NCBI GenBank assembly: GCA_902470265.1
Contig: CABRFW010000011.1
Location: 1 to 15,373, forward strand
Reading direction: 5' to 3'
Length of the DNA stretch: 15,373 bases
DNA from: an uncultured Collinsella sp.
GTDB taxonomy: Bacteria > Actinomycetota > Coriobacteriia > Coriobacteriales > Coriobacteriaceae
The number at the start of each line of letters is the position of its first letter. Position 1 is the stretch's first letter. The position numbers and the translations under genes are program-made. Positions 1 to 9,255 of the stretch are shown piece by piece. The notes beneath the pieces are model-generated. The model was not told where the DNA came from. It did no database searches and saw nothing but the letters and a program-made list of their open reading frames with translations.

Positions 1-591
1 GGTGAACTTGCATTGCATTGGCTCGCCTTCTGCTTGTGGCTTTGCCTCATCGAAATCGAAGATCATGATGGCGCAGTTGGGGAGTTTTGCTGGGAGCTCG
101 AAGCCCTCTGGGGCTGCGGCCTTGATGAATTGGCGGCTGGCACTGCCGTGGCTTACTGCTAAGAGGGTTTCTATGCCCTCGGCGCCCATGAGATTGGTGA
201 GGGTGTCTACCATGCGCGCTTGCAGCGCCTGGCTTCCTTCTCCTCCGAAGGGGACCAGATCCTCGCCCGGATCCCAGACGTCGGTGGGAAGGGCATCGTG
301 GGGGCCTTCTTCGAAGGTGCCGTAGCTGCGCTCGATAATGCCTTCACAGGGCTCGACTGCTGCGTCCGGGCCGAGGAGCTCGCATGCGACGAGACTTGCC
401 GTGTCCATAGCTCGGCCTAAGGGTGATGAGACAACTATGTCGGGGACGACGCCGTGGGTCTTGAGCCATGCGGCTGCCATTCCCGCTTGTTTGCGGCCCA
501 GGTCGGTCAGCGGTGAATCGCAGCGGCCCTGGACCAGCTTTTTGACGTTGAACTCCGTCTGACCGTGGCGGAGTAGATACAGTTTCTTCAT
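1..591 (-). CDS. Histidine phosphatase family protein (phosphoglycerate mutase-like), 3' end outside the window
   Basis: The first 197 residues are present and the frame runs open into the window edge. The N-terminus has the family signature LRHGQTEFN (residues 7-15). His9 is the residue phosphorylated in this family, Arg8 and Arg60 (SSPLGRA) the phosphate pocket, Glu87 a likely proton donor, and His148 in AVSHGS the second catalytic His. Members remove phosphate from small metabolites or interconvert phosphoglycerates; sequence alone does not tell which substrate this one uses. The protein should be cytoplasmic, as no signal or membrane segment is seen. The ATG at 591 follows an AGGGGAG ribosome site. 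It lies 39 bp behind the CDF transporter gene on the same strand with no terminator between, so co-transcription is likely. Family assignment is firm, specific function unknown. Confidence 0.88.
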   Translation of the reverse strand, partial: MKKLYLLRHGQTEFNVKKLVQGRCDSPLTDLGRKQAGMAAAWLKTHGVVPDIVVSSPLGRAMDTASLVACELLGPDAAVEPCEGIIERSYGTFEEGPHDALPTDVWDPGEDLVPFGGEGSQALQARMVDTLTNLMGAEGIETLLAVSHGSASRQFIKAAAPEGFELPAKLPNCAIMIFDFDEAKPQAEGEPMQCKFT

Positions 592-630
592 GCTCTCCCC
601 TTCTGCATAACCTGCTTTGCCGGCACAGCC

Positions 631-1785
631 CTACTCGTGGGTATGTCCTACATAGTCTTCGTCGATCGTAATCTTGGCAATCGACTTGGGATATTCCGAT
701 TCGACCCGTTGTGCCAGCGCGTGCTTTACGTCTTCGGCACTCATCTGCAGATCCGAGGGACGCACGCAGTCAAAGATCACGTTGGTGTGCGTAGGACCCG
801 GCACACAGCGCAGGTCATGAATCGAGAGGCGGCTATCGATCTCCTGGGCCATGACGTGAATGCGCAAGCGCATGCTCGCCACCTTTGGATCGTCGGTCAC
901 GATGGGGTCGTAGTGAAGCGTGACGATCATGCCGTCCTCGTCCCTAAACGACTGCTCGATGTTATCGAGCGTGTCGTGACTTTCCATCGGGCTGGCCTCG
1001 GCTGCCATCTCGGCATGCGCACTTGCAAACTTCCTGCCCGGGCCGTAGTCGTGAACCATCAAATCGTGAACGCCCAAAACGCCGGGGTAGCTCATGATCT
1101 TGTCTCGAATGTGCTTGACCAGCTTAGGATCGGGCGCCTGACCCAAAAGTGGGCTCACCGTATCCTGGATGAGTTCAAAACCGCTCCAGCCAATATAGGC
1201 GCCAACGGCAAGGCCGACCCATGCGTCAAGATTGATGTGCGTCACCTGCGAAACAATCGCACATGCCAGCACGGCGCCTGTGGCAAGGACATCGTTCTTG
1301 GAATCCTGAGCCGTCGCATGCAGCGTCTCGGACTCAATGCGGTCACCGAGCTTTTGGTTGAGGGCTGCCATCCACAGCTTTACGACCATCGAAAGCACTA
1401 GAACCGCCACCAGGGCAAGCGAGAACTCGACAGGTTCGGGGTGGATGATGCGCTCAAACGAGGACTTGATAAGCTCAAGGCCGATCAGCAGCACGAGCGC
1501 CGCCACGACCAGACCCGAGAGATACTCGTAGCGGCCATGTCCGTAAGGATGCTCGGGGTCGGCCGGCTTGCCCGCCAGCTTAAAGCCCAGCACGCTCACG
1601 ATATTCGAGCTGGCATCGGACAGGTTGTTCATGGCATCCGCCACGATCGAAACCGATCCCGAAAACACACCAATTGCGCCCTTCGCAGCGCATAGTGCCA
1701 CATTGGCGAGAATACACACCATGCCCGTCAACGTACCCACGCGTGCACGGTCGCCCTGCGCGCGCTTAACAATCCACTCGACCAT
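631..1785 (-). CDS. Cation diffusion facilitator (CDF) transporter, probably Mn2+ efflux
   Basis: A 384-residue membrane transporter of the CDF family, which exports divalent metal ions in exchange for protons. Hydrophobic segments span roughly residues 20-45, 60-70, 90-110, 122-140, 167-182 and 186-206. TM2 carries ADAMNNLSD (residues 49-57) and TM5 carries DSKND (161-165), giving an Asn53/Asp57/Asp161/Asp165 site. An N-D-D-D site is known from manganese exporters such as pneumococcal MntE, whereas zinc CDFs have a His in TM5; manganese is therefore my inferred substrate. PEHPYGHGRYEYLSG (78-91) is the usual TM2-TM3 loop. The cytoplasmic tail (about residues 218-384) is roughly twice the usual single domain. 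The ATG at 1785 is preceded by a G-rich stretch. The gene follows the EIIC terminator, so it probably has its own promoter. Confidence 0.9.
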   Translation of the reverse strand: MVEWIVKRAQGDRARVGTLTGMVCILANVALCAAKGAIGVFSGSVSIVADAMNNLSDASSNIVSVLGFKLAGKPADPEHPYGHGRYEYLSGLVVAALVLLIGLELIKSSFERIIHPEPVEFSLALVAVLVLSMVVKLWMAALNQKLGDRIESETLHATAQDSKNDVLATGAVLACAIVSQVTHINLDAWVGLAVGAYIGWSGFELIQDTVSPLLGQAPDPKLVKHIRDKIMSYPGVLGVHDLMVHDYGPGRKFASAHAEMAAEASPMESHDTLDNIEQSFRDEDGMIVTLHYDPIVTDDPKVASMRLRIHVMAQEIDSRLSIHDLRCVPGPTHTNVIFDCVRPSDLQMSAEDVKHALAQRVESEYPKSIAKITIDEDYVGHTHE

Positions 1786-1864
1786 CTACATCCGCCCCCA
1801 CGGTACTGCCTATATATCTATTGCTCAAACGGATTGTAGTGTAGCCACTTTGTCCCCCAGATAC
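1786..1864 (-). promoter_or_regulatory. Probable promoter region of the CDF gene, elements not resolved
   Basis: This AT-richer gap lies between the terminator of the upstream EIIC gene and the CDF start. On the minus strand it holds two possible -10 hexamers, TATATA (plus positions 1811-1816) and TACAAT (1833-1838). Neither has a convincing -35 box at 16-18 bp. A promoter is inferred mostly from context. Confidence 0.25.
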
Positions 1865-1897
1865 AAAAAGGCCGCGACCCACACGGGCCACGGCCTT
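1865..1897 (-). terminator. Intrinsic terminator after the EIIC gene
   Basis: On the minus strand a stem with arms AAGGCCG and CGGCCTT (7 perfect pairs) continues inwards with four more G-C pairs interrupted by two mismatches and closes on a four-base loop. It runs directly into TTTTT. It stands 38 bp past the EIIC stop codon, ending that gene and possibly the whole fatty acid operon. Confidence 0.8.
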
Positions 1898-1935
1898 GGA
1901 GCATGGCAAAGTAATCGTCCTTGTGTCGCACAGGT

Positions 1936-3150
1936 TTACGCGCTTACTTCGGCCACGCTCTTCGAGGTTTCGGGTGAATCGGCTCCGTCCCCCATCGTCT
2001 GTCCCTTCGCCGGCACCACGCCAAAGCAGTAGCTCAGCGCCGCAGACACCGCAAATGCCACACCGCCGGCAGCGCAGCACCACAGCAGGTTCGAGATGCC
2101 GCCCGTGGCAAAGCCAATGACCATGAGGACATTCGTCATGCCGATGGTATAGGCCGTAACGTGGCCCACGGCCGCAACAAGGCCTCCGACGGCGCCGCCA
2201 ATGGCCATGCACGCCAGGCACCTGCCATATTTAAAGCCGCAACCGTACAGCGCCGGCTCGCTTACGCCGCCAAGAACACCCGAGATTGAATAGCCCAGCA
2301 TGAGCGCCTTCTCGTCCTTATCCGCAACGCGAAGCGACGCGCCAAAGGGCATGCCCCAAACGGCGAACGTTGCCATCGTCGCGGCGATCAGGATGCACGA
2401 ATCCGTTCCCACACTCATAAACTGCGCATAGGCGAGCGATAGGACAACGTTGCTGACGCCGGCGATCTTTAGGAACTCCCAGCCCGCGGCAAGCCCCATG
2501 AGCGTGAGCAGCGACACGATGCCACCGGAATTGCCAAGCATAAACATAAGCTGGCCCAACAGCATGCCCAGATAGCTGCCCGCCGGCGCCGTAATGCACA
2601 GCGAAACCGGAACCATGACAAGCATGGTCGCAAACGGAACGAACGAAAACGCCACGGCCTTAGGGATAACGCGCTTAAAGAAACACTCCACTCGCCATAG
2701 CACGGGCACCGAGATGAGAACCGGAATAACAGTCGTCGTGTAATCGTTGACCGGCGCGGGAAGCAGACCATACACGGAAGTCATCGATGCCCCCGTCGTC
2801 GATGCGGCATCGACGAGCTTGAGCAGATCGGGCGCAATCAATACGCCGCCCAGCATCATACCCAGCTGCTCCGAGCAACCGAGCTGGCGGGCGGCCGCCC
2901 AACCAAGATAGATGGGCAAAAAGTAGTAGCCGGCGTTATAGAGCCAACTGTAGAACAGGCGATAGATTTCGGAATCGGCAGACCACAGGCCCAGCATGCC
3001 TTCGCCCATAATGACGGCGACGGTGCGGAACAACGCCGCGCAGACAATAAACGGCAACGCCGACATCATGCTTTTGGACAGATAGTCCACCACGGCCATG
3101 GCGTTTGATGAAACCGTCGTTGCAAACGTGGTGTTAGAAACTTGTGACAT
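1936..3150 (-). CDS. Stand-alone PTS EIIC membrane protein, beta-glucoside/glucose superfamily
   Basis: A 404-residue, strongly hydrophobic protein with about ten membrane segments. It resembles the EIIC (sugar channel) domain of BglF-type phosphotransferase permeases. The stretch at residues 135-200 (VIPVLISVPVL, FFKRVIPKA, LVMVPVSL) follows the BglF pattern. GVSEPALYG (295-303) is the GITEP-like sugar-site motif, with Glu298. EIIB (phosphocysteine) and EIIA (phosphohistidine) domains are absent from the protein and from the neighbouring genes. The place where BglF-type proteins have a GLHW motif reads GLAAGW (219-224), so that His seems missing. The ATG at 3150 was chosen because AAAGG lies at good spacing; more upstream starts would run into accDA. 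It lies 40 bp behind accDA, probably read in part from that operon. The substrate is unknown, and it may be a transporter or sensor working with distant partners. Confidence 0.85.
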   Translation of the reverse strand: MSQVSNTTFATTVSSNAMAVVDYLSKSMMSALPFIVCAALFRTVAVIMGEGMLGLWSADSEIYRLFYSWLYNAGYYFLPIYLGWAAARQLGCSEQLGMMLGGVLIAPDLLKLVDAASTTGASMTSVYGLLPAPVNDYTTTVIPVLISVPVLWRVECFFKRVIPKAVAFSFVPFATMLVMVPVSLCITAPAGSYLGMLLGQLMFMLGNSGGIVSLLTLMGLAAGWEFLKIAGVSNVVLSLAYAQFMSVGTDSCILIAATMATFAVWGMPFGASLRVADKDEKALMLGYSISGVLGGVSEPALYGCGFKYGRCLACMAIGGAVGGLVAAVGHVTAYTIGMTNVLMVIGFATGGISNLLWCCAAGGVAFAVSAALSYCFGVVPAKGQTMGDGADSPETSKSVAEVSA

Positions 3151-3165
3151 GGAACGCCTTTCCCA

Positions 3166-3196
3166 ATGTGACATGCGGGCTGCCCCTTTGTCACAT
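3166..3196 (-). repeat. Inverted repeat (hairpin) between accDA and the EIIC gene
   Basis: Arms ATGTGACA and TGTCACAT match over 8 bp with a 15-base spacer. On the minus strand the spacer can form a further GGG/CCC pairing. The repeat overlaps the accDA stop codon. A second TGTGACAT lies at 3143-3150, over the EIIC start codon. No T-run follows, so this is not a standard terminator. It could be an mRNA processing or attenuation hairpin, or a protein-binding site. Confidence 0.5.
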
Positions 3197-4901
3197 CGTG
3201 CGGTACTGACCGATTGCGCGGTACTTTTCGTAGCGGAGGTTTGTGAGGGTCGCCTCGTCGAGCTGCCCAAGCGTATCGAAGGCATCAAATGCCGAGGACA
3301 TGACGGCACCGGCGATCTCCTCATGCGACAGGCCCCTATCGTCAACAATGCCGTCGATGATGCCGAGCGCCAACAGATCGGGAGCCGTGAGCTTCAGCGC
3401 CTCGGCAGCCTCATTCGCGCGGTCGGTATCCTTCCACAGGATCGACGCACAGGCCTCGGGGCTCACGACCGAATAGGCCGAGCTCGAGAGCATCAGGATG
3501 CGGTCGGCCACGGATAGCGCCAGCGCGCCACCAGAGCCGCCCTCGCCTGTCACCACCGAGACAATCGGCGTCTTAAGGCCGCTCATCTCCATGAGATTCT
3601 GGGCAATCGCCTCGCCCTGGCCGCGCTCCTCGGCACCGATGCCGCAAAACGCGCCCGAAGTATCGACCAGGCACAGAACCGGTCGACCAAACTTTTCGGC
3701 CTGGCGCATCAGACGACGCGCTTTGCGATAGCCCTCGGGATGTGCCATACCAAAGTTGCGGCGCATACGCTCTTTGGTCGTGGTGCCGCGCTCGATGGCG
3801 ATGACCGTTACGGGGCGTCCATCTTTCCAGCCAATGCCAGCCACCACAGCGGCGTCGTCGCCAAAGTAGCGGTCGCCGTGCAGCTCCACAAATCCATCCA
3901 GGCCCAGCGAGATCATCTCGCCTGCCGTGGCGCGATCTGCCGAGCGGGTCTGCTTGACAATCTCGAGCGCGGTTTTTGGTGCGGCCGAGCGCTTGAACAA
4001 GTGTCCCAGCTTTTTGCCGCGGCGACCCGTATGCACGATCTCATGCGGTGCCCCCAGGCCGGGCGCGTGCCCTTCGTGCAGCGCCAGCAGCTCGCCTACC
4101 GTGAGCGCAATCTCGCCACGCGGAACAACGGCATCGCAAAAGCCGTGCTCCAGCAAAAACTCGGAGCGCTGGAATCCCTTGGGCAGGCGCTTGTGCATGT
4201 TCTGCTCGATCACGCGCGGGCCGGCAAATGCCGTCAGGGCATCGGGCTCGGCCAGGATAATGTCGCCCTCCATGGCAAAGCTCGCGGTTACGCCTCCGGT
4301 CGTGGGGTCGGTGAGCACCGTGATATACAGGCCGCCCGCCTCGCTGTGGCGCCTAACCGCCGCAGAAATCTTGGCCATCTGCATAAGCGATGTCACGCCC
4401 TCTTGCATGCGCGCACCGCCCGAAACGGTAAAGCCGACAACTGGCAATCCAAGCTCGGTCGCTCGCTCAAATGTGCGACAGATCTTCTCGCCCACCACGG
4501 AACCCATCGAGCCCATCATAAAGTTGGCGTCCATAAAGAAGAGCGCGGTATCGCAACCGCAGATTTTGCCCCTGCCGCACACAACGGCATCGTGCTCGCC
4601 CGAACGCTCGCTCACGCTCTTGAGCTTGTCGGCATAGCCGGGAAACGAGAGGAAGTCCTCCGGCGCCAGACTGGCATCCCATTCCTCAAACGTGCCCTCG
4701 TCAATCGTCATGCGCATGCGGTCGCGCCCGCTCACGCGAAAGTGTTTGCCGCAACGAGGGCAGACCTCGAGGTTGTCGTGCAGGCGTGCCTCGTCGATCA
4801 CGCGGCGGCACTCCGGGCACTTGATAAACACGTGGCGCGCGGGAAACTCGGCGCACGACTCGGTCATCGGTCCCTCGAGGACGTTGACCGTCTTCGCTTT
4901 T

Positions 4902-4915
<14 letters not shown>
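3191..4915 (-). CDS. accDA: Acetyl-CoA carboxylase carboxyltransferase, AccD-AccA fusion
   Basis: This protein moves the carboxyl group from carboxybiotin on AccB to acetyl-CoA, making malonyl-CoA in the cytoplasm. Residues 30-285 are the beta subunit (AccD), with a zinc ribbon Cys33/Cys36 and Cys52/Cys55, then GGARMQEG (166-173) and PTTGGVTASFA (204-214). Residues 305-574 are the alpha subunit (AccA): ELHGDRYFGDD, RRNFGMAHPEGYRKA, VDTSGAF, GEGGSGGALALSV (457-469) and SPEACASILWK (485-495). In most bacteria these are two genes; here one frame runs straight through. Compared with E. coli AccA, the N-terminal helical region (about 60-70 residues) is replaced by a short linker. The ATG at 4915 overlaps accC by 14 bp, pointing to translational coupling. 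ATG at 4909 is equally possible, and ATG at 4867, behind GAGGG, would still keep the zinc ribbon. Confidence 0.96.
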
Positions 4916-6245
<1,330 letters not shown>

Positions 6246-6255
6246 GAAGCCTTCC

Positions 6256-6678
6256 TTAACTTTCGTGCATGAGTGCAAAAGACATATCGGCGCGGCAGCA
6301 AACCTCACCGTTGACGCTCGCAGTACCCGTCGCAAAGCGGAACGGCCCGCGCGCACGCGTGATGGTGCACACCAGATCAACCGTGTCGCCCGGGCGCACC
6401 GGACGCTTAAAGCGCACCTTGTCCAGACTCGTGTAGAACGGCGTCGCGCCGCGCGCTTCCTCATCGCCCATCAGCAGCACGCAACAGTTTTGGGCGAGCA
6501 TCTCGCACTGAATCACGCCGGGGACCACCGGGTTTCCCGGAAAATGCCCCTGCAAAAAGTACTCGTCGCCCGTAATCGTGATCTTGCCGTGGGCCTCGTC
6601 GCCCACCAGCTCGGCCTCGTCGAGCAAAAGCATCGGTTCGCGATGCGGCAACAGTTCCTTAAGCTCTTCTTTGTTCAT
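6256..6678 (-). CDS. fabZ: 3-hydroxyacyl-ACP dehydratase FabZ
   Basis: FabZ removes water from 3-hydroxyacyl-ACP to give trans-2-enoyl-ACP, which FabK then reduces. The 140-residue protein has the hot-dog fold signature: LLPHREPMLLLDE (9-21) and GHFPGNPVVPG (44-54) with catalytic His45, followed by catalytic Glu59 in IQCEMLAQ. Length is normal for the family. The ATG at 6678 is preceded by AGGTGA at 5-7 bp; the GTG at 6687, directly after the accB stop, would add three residues but has a poorer ribosome site. It is translationally tight with accB (9-bp gap) and accC. No separate FabA or FabM is in the window, so the source of unsaturated chains cannot be read here. Confidence 0.96.
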   Translation of the reverse strand: MNKEELKELLPHREPMLLLDEAELVGDEAHGKITITGDEYFLQGHFPGNPVVPGVIQCEMLAQNCCVLLMGDEEARGATPFYTSLDKVRFKRPVRPGDTVDLVCTITRARGPFRFATGTASVNGEVCCRADMSFALMHES

Positions 6679-6687
6679 GGATATCAC

Positions 6688-7161
6688 CTATCCGATCCTC
6701 ATGAGGCAGCTGCCAAACTCCACGAGGTCGCCGTCGGCCACGCAGATCTCGAGCACCTCGCCGTCTGCCTCTGCCGTTACCTCGTTGAGAACCTTCATGG
6801 CCTCGATGATGCAGAGCGTCTCGCCGGCCTTGACCTTAGAGCCCACGTGCACAAACGGCTCGTCGCCCGGCGCCGGGGCAGCATAGAAAACGCCGACCAT
6901 GGGAGCGGTCACCTCGGTGCCCTTGGACTCCGGTGCGGCGGCAGGTGTCTGCGCGGCGGGCTCCGGTGCGGCAGGCGCGACTGTGGGAGCTGCAACTGGA
7001 GCGGCCATAGCGCTCGGCATGGGCATGGGCACGGCAACCGGCTGTGCGGCGCTCGCGCGCTCGAGTTCGACCGCGGTGCCATCGGGCTCCTCAACGCGTA
7101 CGCGCGTGAGGCCGCGGTCCTCCATAACATCGGCTATCTCGGCAAGTCTTTTGGAATCCAT
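6688..7161 (-). CDS. accB: Biotin carboxyl carrier protein of acetyl-CoA carboxylase
   Basis: AccB carries the biotin that shuttles CO2 between AccC and AccDA. The C-terminal biotinyl domain (about residues 82-157) has the site EAMKVLNEV, so Lys123 is the predicted biotinylated residue. The front part (1-40) is the usual small N-terminal domain. Between them lies a flexible Ala/Pro-rich linker (about 41-78, including PMPMP and many AAP units), as in other BCCPs. Length 157 is typical. The ATG at 7161 follows GAGGAG, which lies over the end of fabF; the fabF stop is only 3 bp before the start. BirA, encoded divergently upstream of the operon, is the expected modifying enzyme. Confidence 0.97.
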   Translation of the reverse strand: MDSKRLAEIADVMEDRGLTRVRVEEPDGTAVELERASAAQPVAVPMPMPSAMAAPVAAPTVAPAAPEPAAQTPAAAPESKGTEVTAPMVGVFYAAPAPGDEPFVHVGSKVKAGETLCIIEAMKVLNEVTAEADGEVLEICVADGDLVEFGSCLMRIG

Positions 7162-7164
7162 GCT

Positions 7165-8412
7165 CTAGCTCCTCGTATATCTACGCAGCGCGATGGCGGC
7201 GTTGTGTCCGCCAAAGCCCAGGTTGGTCGAAAGCGCCCAGGTAAGGTCAGCGCGAACCGCGCGATTGGGCGTGTAGTCAAGATCGCAGGCGGGATCGGGC
7301 GTGTGGTAGTTAATGGTCGGCGGCACCACGCCCTGCTCGAGCGCCATGGCGCAGGCCATGACCTCGATGGCGCCCGTGGCACCGATCATGTGGCCGGTCA
7401 TCGACTTAGTCGACGAGACGTGCGCGGCGCGCGCCGCGTCCTCGCCGAGCGCACGCTTAATGCCCGCCGTCTCGGACGAATCGTTGAGCTTGGTCGATGT
7501 GCCGTGGGCATTGATGTAGAGGCCCTCGGAAGGCCTGACGTCGCCCTCGGTCACCGCCAGCGATATCGCGCGGGCAATGCCGGCAGCCTCGGGATCAGGG
7601 CTCGTGATGTGATAGGCATCATCGGTGTTGCCGTAGCCCACGACCTCGGCATAAATGTGCGCACCGCGCGCCTGCGCATGTTCCATGCTCTCGAGCACGA
7701 GCACGCAGGCGCCCTCGCCCATCACAAAGCCATCGCGGTCTGCGTCGAACGGGCGGCAAGCCGTCGCGGGATCAGGGTTGGTGGTCAATGCGCGGCAGGA
7801 CGTAAAGCCCGCAACGGCATCGGGGATAATTGCGGCCTCGGCGCCGCCCGCGAGGATCGCGTCGGCATAGCCGTGCTTTATGGCGCGGAACGCCTCACCC
7901 ACCGCATGGGCCGAGGTTGCGCACGCGGTCACCACGGGCAGGGTCGGGCCCTTTGCCTTGTGGCGGATTGCGATATTGCCCGATGCCATGTTGGGGATCA
8001 TCATCGCGATCATATAGGGCGATGCGCGGCGGGGCCCACGTTCGGCAATCGTATGGACGTTGTCGACGAGCGTCGTCATGCCGCCCACGCCCGAGCCCAC
8101 GTAGACGCCCAGGCGCTCTCGATCGATGGCGCCTTCGACATCAAAGCCCGCATCGTGCATGGCTTCGTCCGAAGCCGCCATCGCAAACTGAACGCAGGGG
8201 TCCAGATGCTTGGCGTCACGCTTGCCAAAGTACTCGTTGCCGTCAAAGCCCTTGACCTCGGCTGCCACCTTGACGGCAAACGCATCGGTATCGAAGTGCG
8301 TGATCGGGCCGATGCCGCACGTGCCAGCACACATTGCCGCCCAGGTGGCAAGCGCGGTGTTGCCGAGCGGCGACACGGCACCGATACCGGTGATTGCAAC
8401 TCTCTGTTCCAT
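7165..8412 (-). CDS. fabF: Beta-ketoacyl-ACP synthase II (KAS II)
   Basis: FabF condenses malonyl-ACP with the growing acyl-ACP in each elongation round. The protein (415 residues) opens with RVAITGIGAVSPLG and has the Cys-His-His triad of this class: Cys164 in VTACATSAH, His303 in NAHGTSTKLND and His341 in SMTGHMIGATGA, almost the same positions as in E. coli FabF. Start choice: ATG at 8412 sits 6 bp behind GAGGAG. ATG at 8415, or 8430 with an extra MDEETM, is also in frame but spaced worse. No second KAS I/II gene lies in the window, so FabF probably does all elongation encoded here. Confidence 0.96.
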   Translation of the reverse strand: MEQRVAITGIGAVSPLGNTALATWAAMCAGTCGIGPITHFDTDAFAVKVAAEVKGFDGNEYFGKRDAKHLDPCVQFAMAASDEAMHDAGFDVEGAIDRERLGVYVGSGVGGMTTLVDNVHTIAERGPRRASPYMIAMMIPNMASGNIAIRHKAKGPTLPVVTACATSAHAVGEAFRAIKHGYADAILAGGAEAAIIPDAVAGFTSCRALTTNPDPATACRPFDADRDGFVMGEGACVLVLESMEHAQARGAHIYAEVVGYGNTDDAYHITSPDPEAAGIARAISLAVTEGDVRPSEGLYINAHGTSTKLNDSSETAGIKRALGEDAARAAHVSSTKSMTGHMIGATGAIEVMACAMALEQGVVPPTINYHTPDPACDLDYTPNRAVRADLTWALSTNLGFGGHNAAIALRRYTRS

Positions 8413-8427
8413 CATGGTCTCCTCATC

Positions 8428-8447
8428 CAAGCCGCTTACCCGGCTTG
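8428..8447 (-). other. Hairpin in the fabG-fabF gap
   Basis: Arms CAAGCCG and CGGCTTG pair perfectly over 7 bp around a 6-base loop. The hairpin sits just upstream of the fabF ribosome site GAGGAG (8419-8424). No T-run follows, so it is not a terminator; it could tune mRNA stability or access to the fabF ribosome site. Confidence 0.5.
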
Positions 8448-8451
8448 CTTT

Positions 8452-9225
8452 CTACATCGCCATTCCGCCGTCGACGCGTATGACTTCGCCCGTAATGTAG
8501 GCAGCCGCATCGCTCACTAAAAATCGCACCACACCGGCCACCTCTTCGGGCTGCGCCATACGCTTAAGGGGAATCTGCTCCTCGGTTACCGTACGCACCT
8601 TCTCCGAGAGCTTTGCCGTCATATCTGTCTCGACAAACCCGGGGGCGACCGCGTTCACTCGTACACCGCGGGGCGCAAGCTCGCGCGCCACCGCCTTGGT
8701 CAGACCGATCACGCCCGCCTTGGAGGCAGCGTAGTTGGCCTGCCCGGCATTGCCTATCAGGCCCACAACCGAGCTCATGTTGACGATGCAGCCGCCGCGC
8801 TGGCGCATAAAGGTCTTGGTGAGCGCGCGCGTCGTGTTAAACGTTCCTTTAAGGTTGACATCGAGCACGCGATCGAAGGCGTCATCGCCCATGCGCATGA
8901 GCAGGCCATCGCGGGTGATGCCAGCGTTGTTGACGAGCGCCCAAATGGAGCCAAAGTCGTTGAGGACCGCTTCCACGCACGCGTTGACGGCAGCGGGGTC
9001 GGCCACGTCACATTGATATGAGCGCGCCGTGGCGCCAGCCGCCGCGCAGGCGTCGCACGTCTCGCGCGCCGCATCGACGCCGCCGGCATAGACGACGGCG
9101 ATATCGTAGCCATCCTCCGCCAGACCGATAGCACAGGCGCGGCCGATACCCCGCGAGCCGCCCGTAACCAGTGCCACGCGACGTGAGTCGTTGCGCTCGA
9201 GCGCGCCATTGTTCAAGTTGCCCAT
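8452..9225 (-). CDS. fabG: 3-oxoacyl-ACP reductase FabG
   Basis: FabG reduces 3-ketoacyl-ACP to 3-hydroxyacyl-ACP with NADPH. This 257-residue short-chain dehydrogenase has the cofactor loop TGGSRGIG (21-28), NNAG (99-102), catalytic Ser152 in NMSSVVGLIG, and Tyr165/Lys169 in ANYAASKAG. The C-terminus ITGEVIRVDGGMAM is characteristic of FabG. It has about 13 more N-terminal residues than the E. coli protein, but the ATG at 9225 has a good AAAGGA site and no internal start looks better. It lies 30 bp behind fabD, with no structure seen in the gap. Within this operon FabG is the clear role, although the SDR family is large. Confidence 0.95.
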   Translation of the reverse strand: MGNLNNGALERNDSRRVALVTGGSRGIGRACAIGLAEDGYDIAVVYAGGVDAARETCDACAAAGATARSYQCDVADPAAVNACVEAVLNDFGSIWALVNNAGITRDGLLMRMGDDAFDRVLDVNLKGTFNTTRALTKTFMRQRGGCIVNMSSVVGLIGNAGQANYAASKAGVIGLTKAVARELAPRGVRVNAVAPGFVETDMTAKLSEKVRTVTEEQIPLKRMAQPEEVAGVVRFLVSDAAAYITGEVIRVDGGMAM

Positions 9226-9255
9226 GTCATTCCTTTCGGGTTACAGCCCTGTGGA

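Noticed and set aside
637..1401. A 254-codon plus-strand frame opposite the CDF gene
   Set aside because: Low-complexity basic product, antisense to a well-supported transporter.
3143..3196. CRP-type binding site formed by TGTGA and TCACA
   Set aside because: The half-sites are 19 bp apart, not the 6 bp that CRP needs, and this type of organism is not known to me to use classical CRP sites.
3151..3348. Longer 470-residue version of the EIIC starting at 3348 inside accDA
   Set aside because: The extra residues are the mirror of accDA coding sequence in another frame, and a good ribosome site precedes the ATG at 3150.
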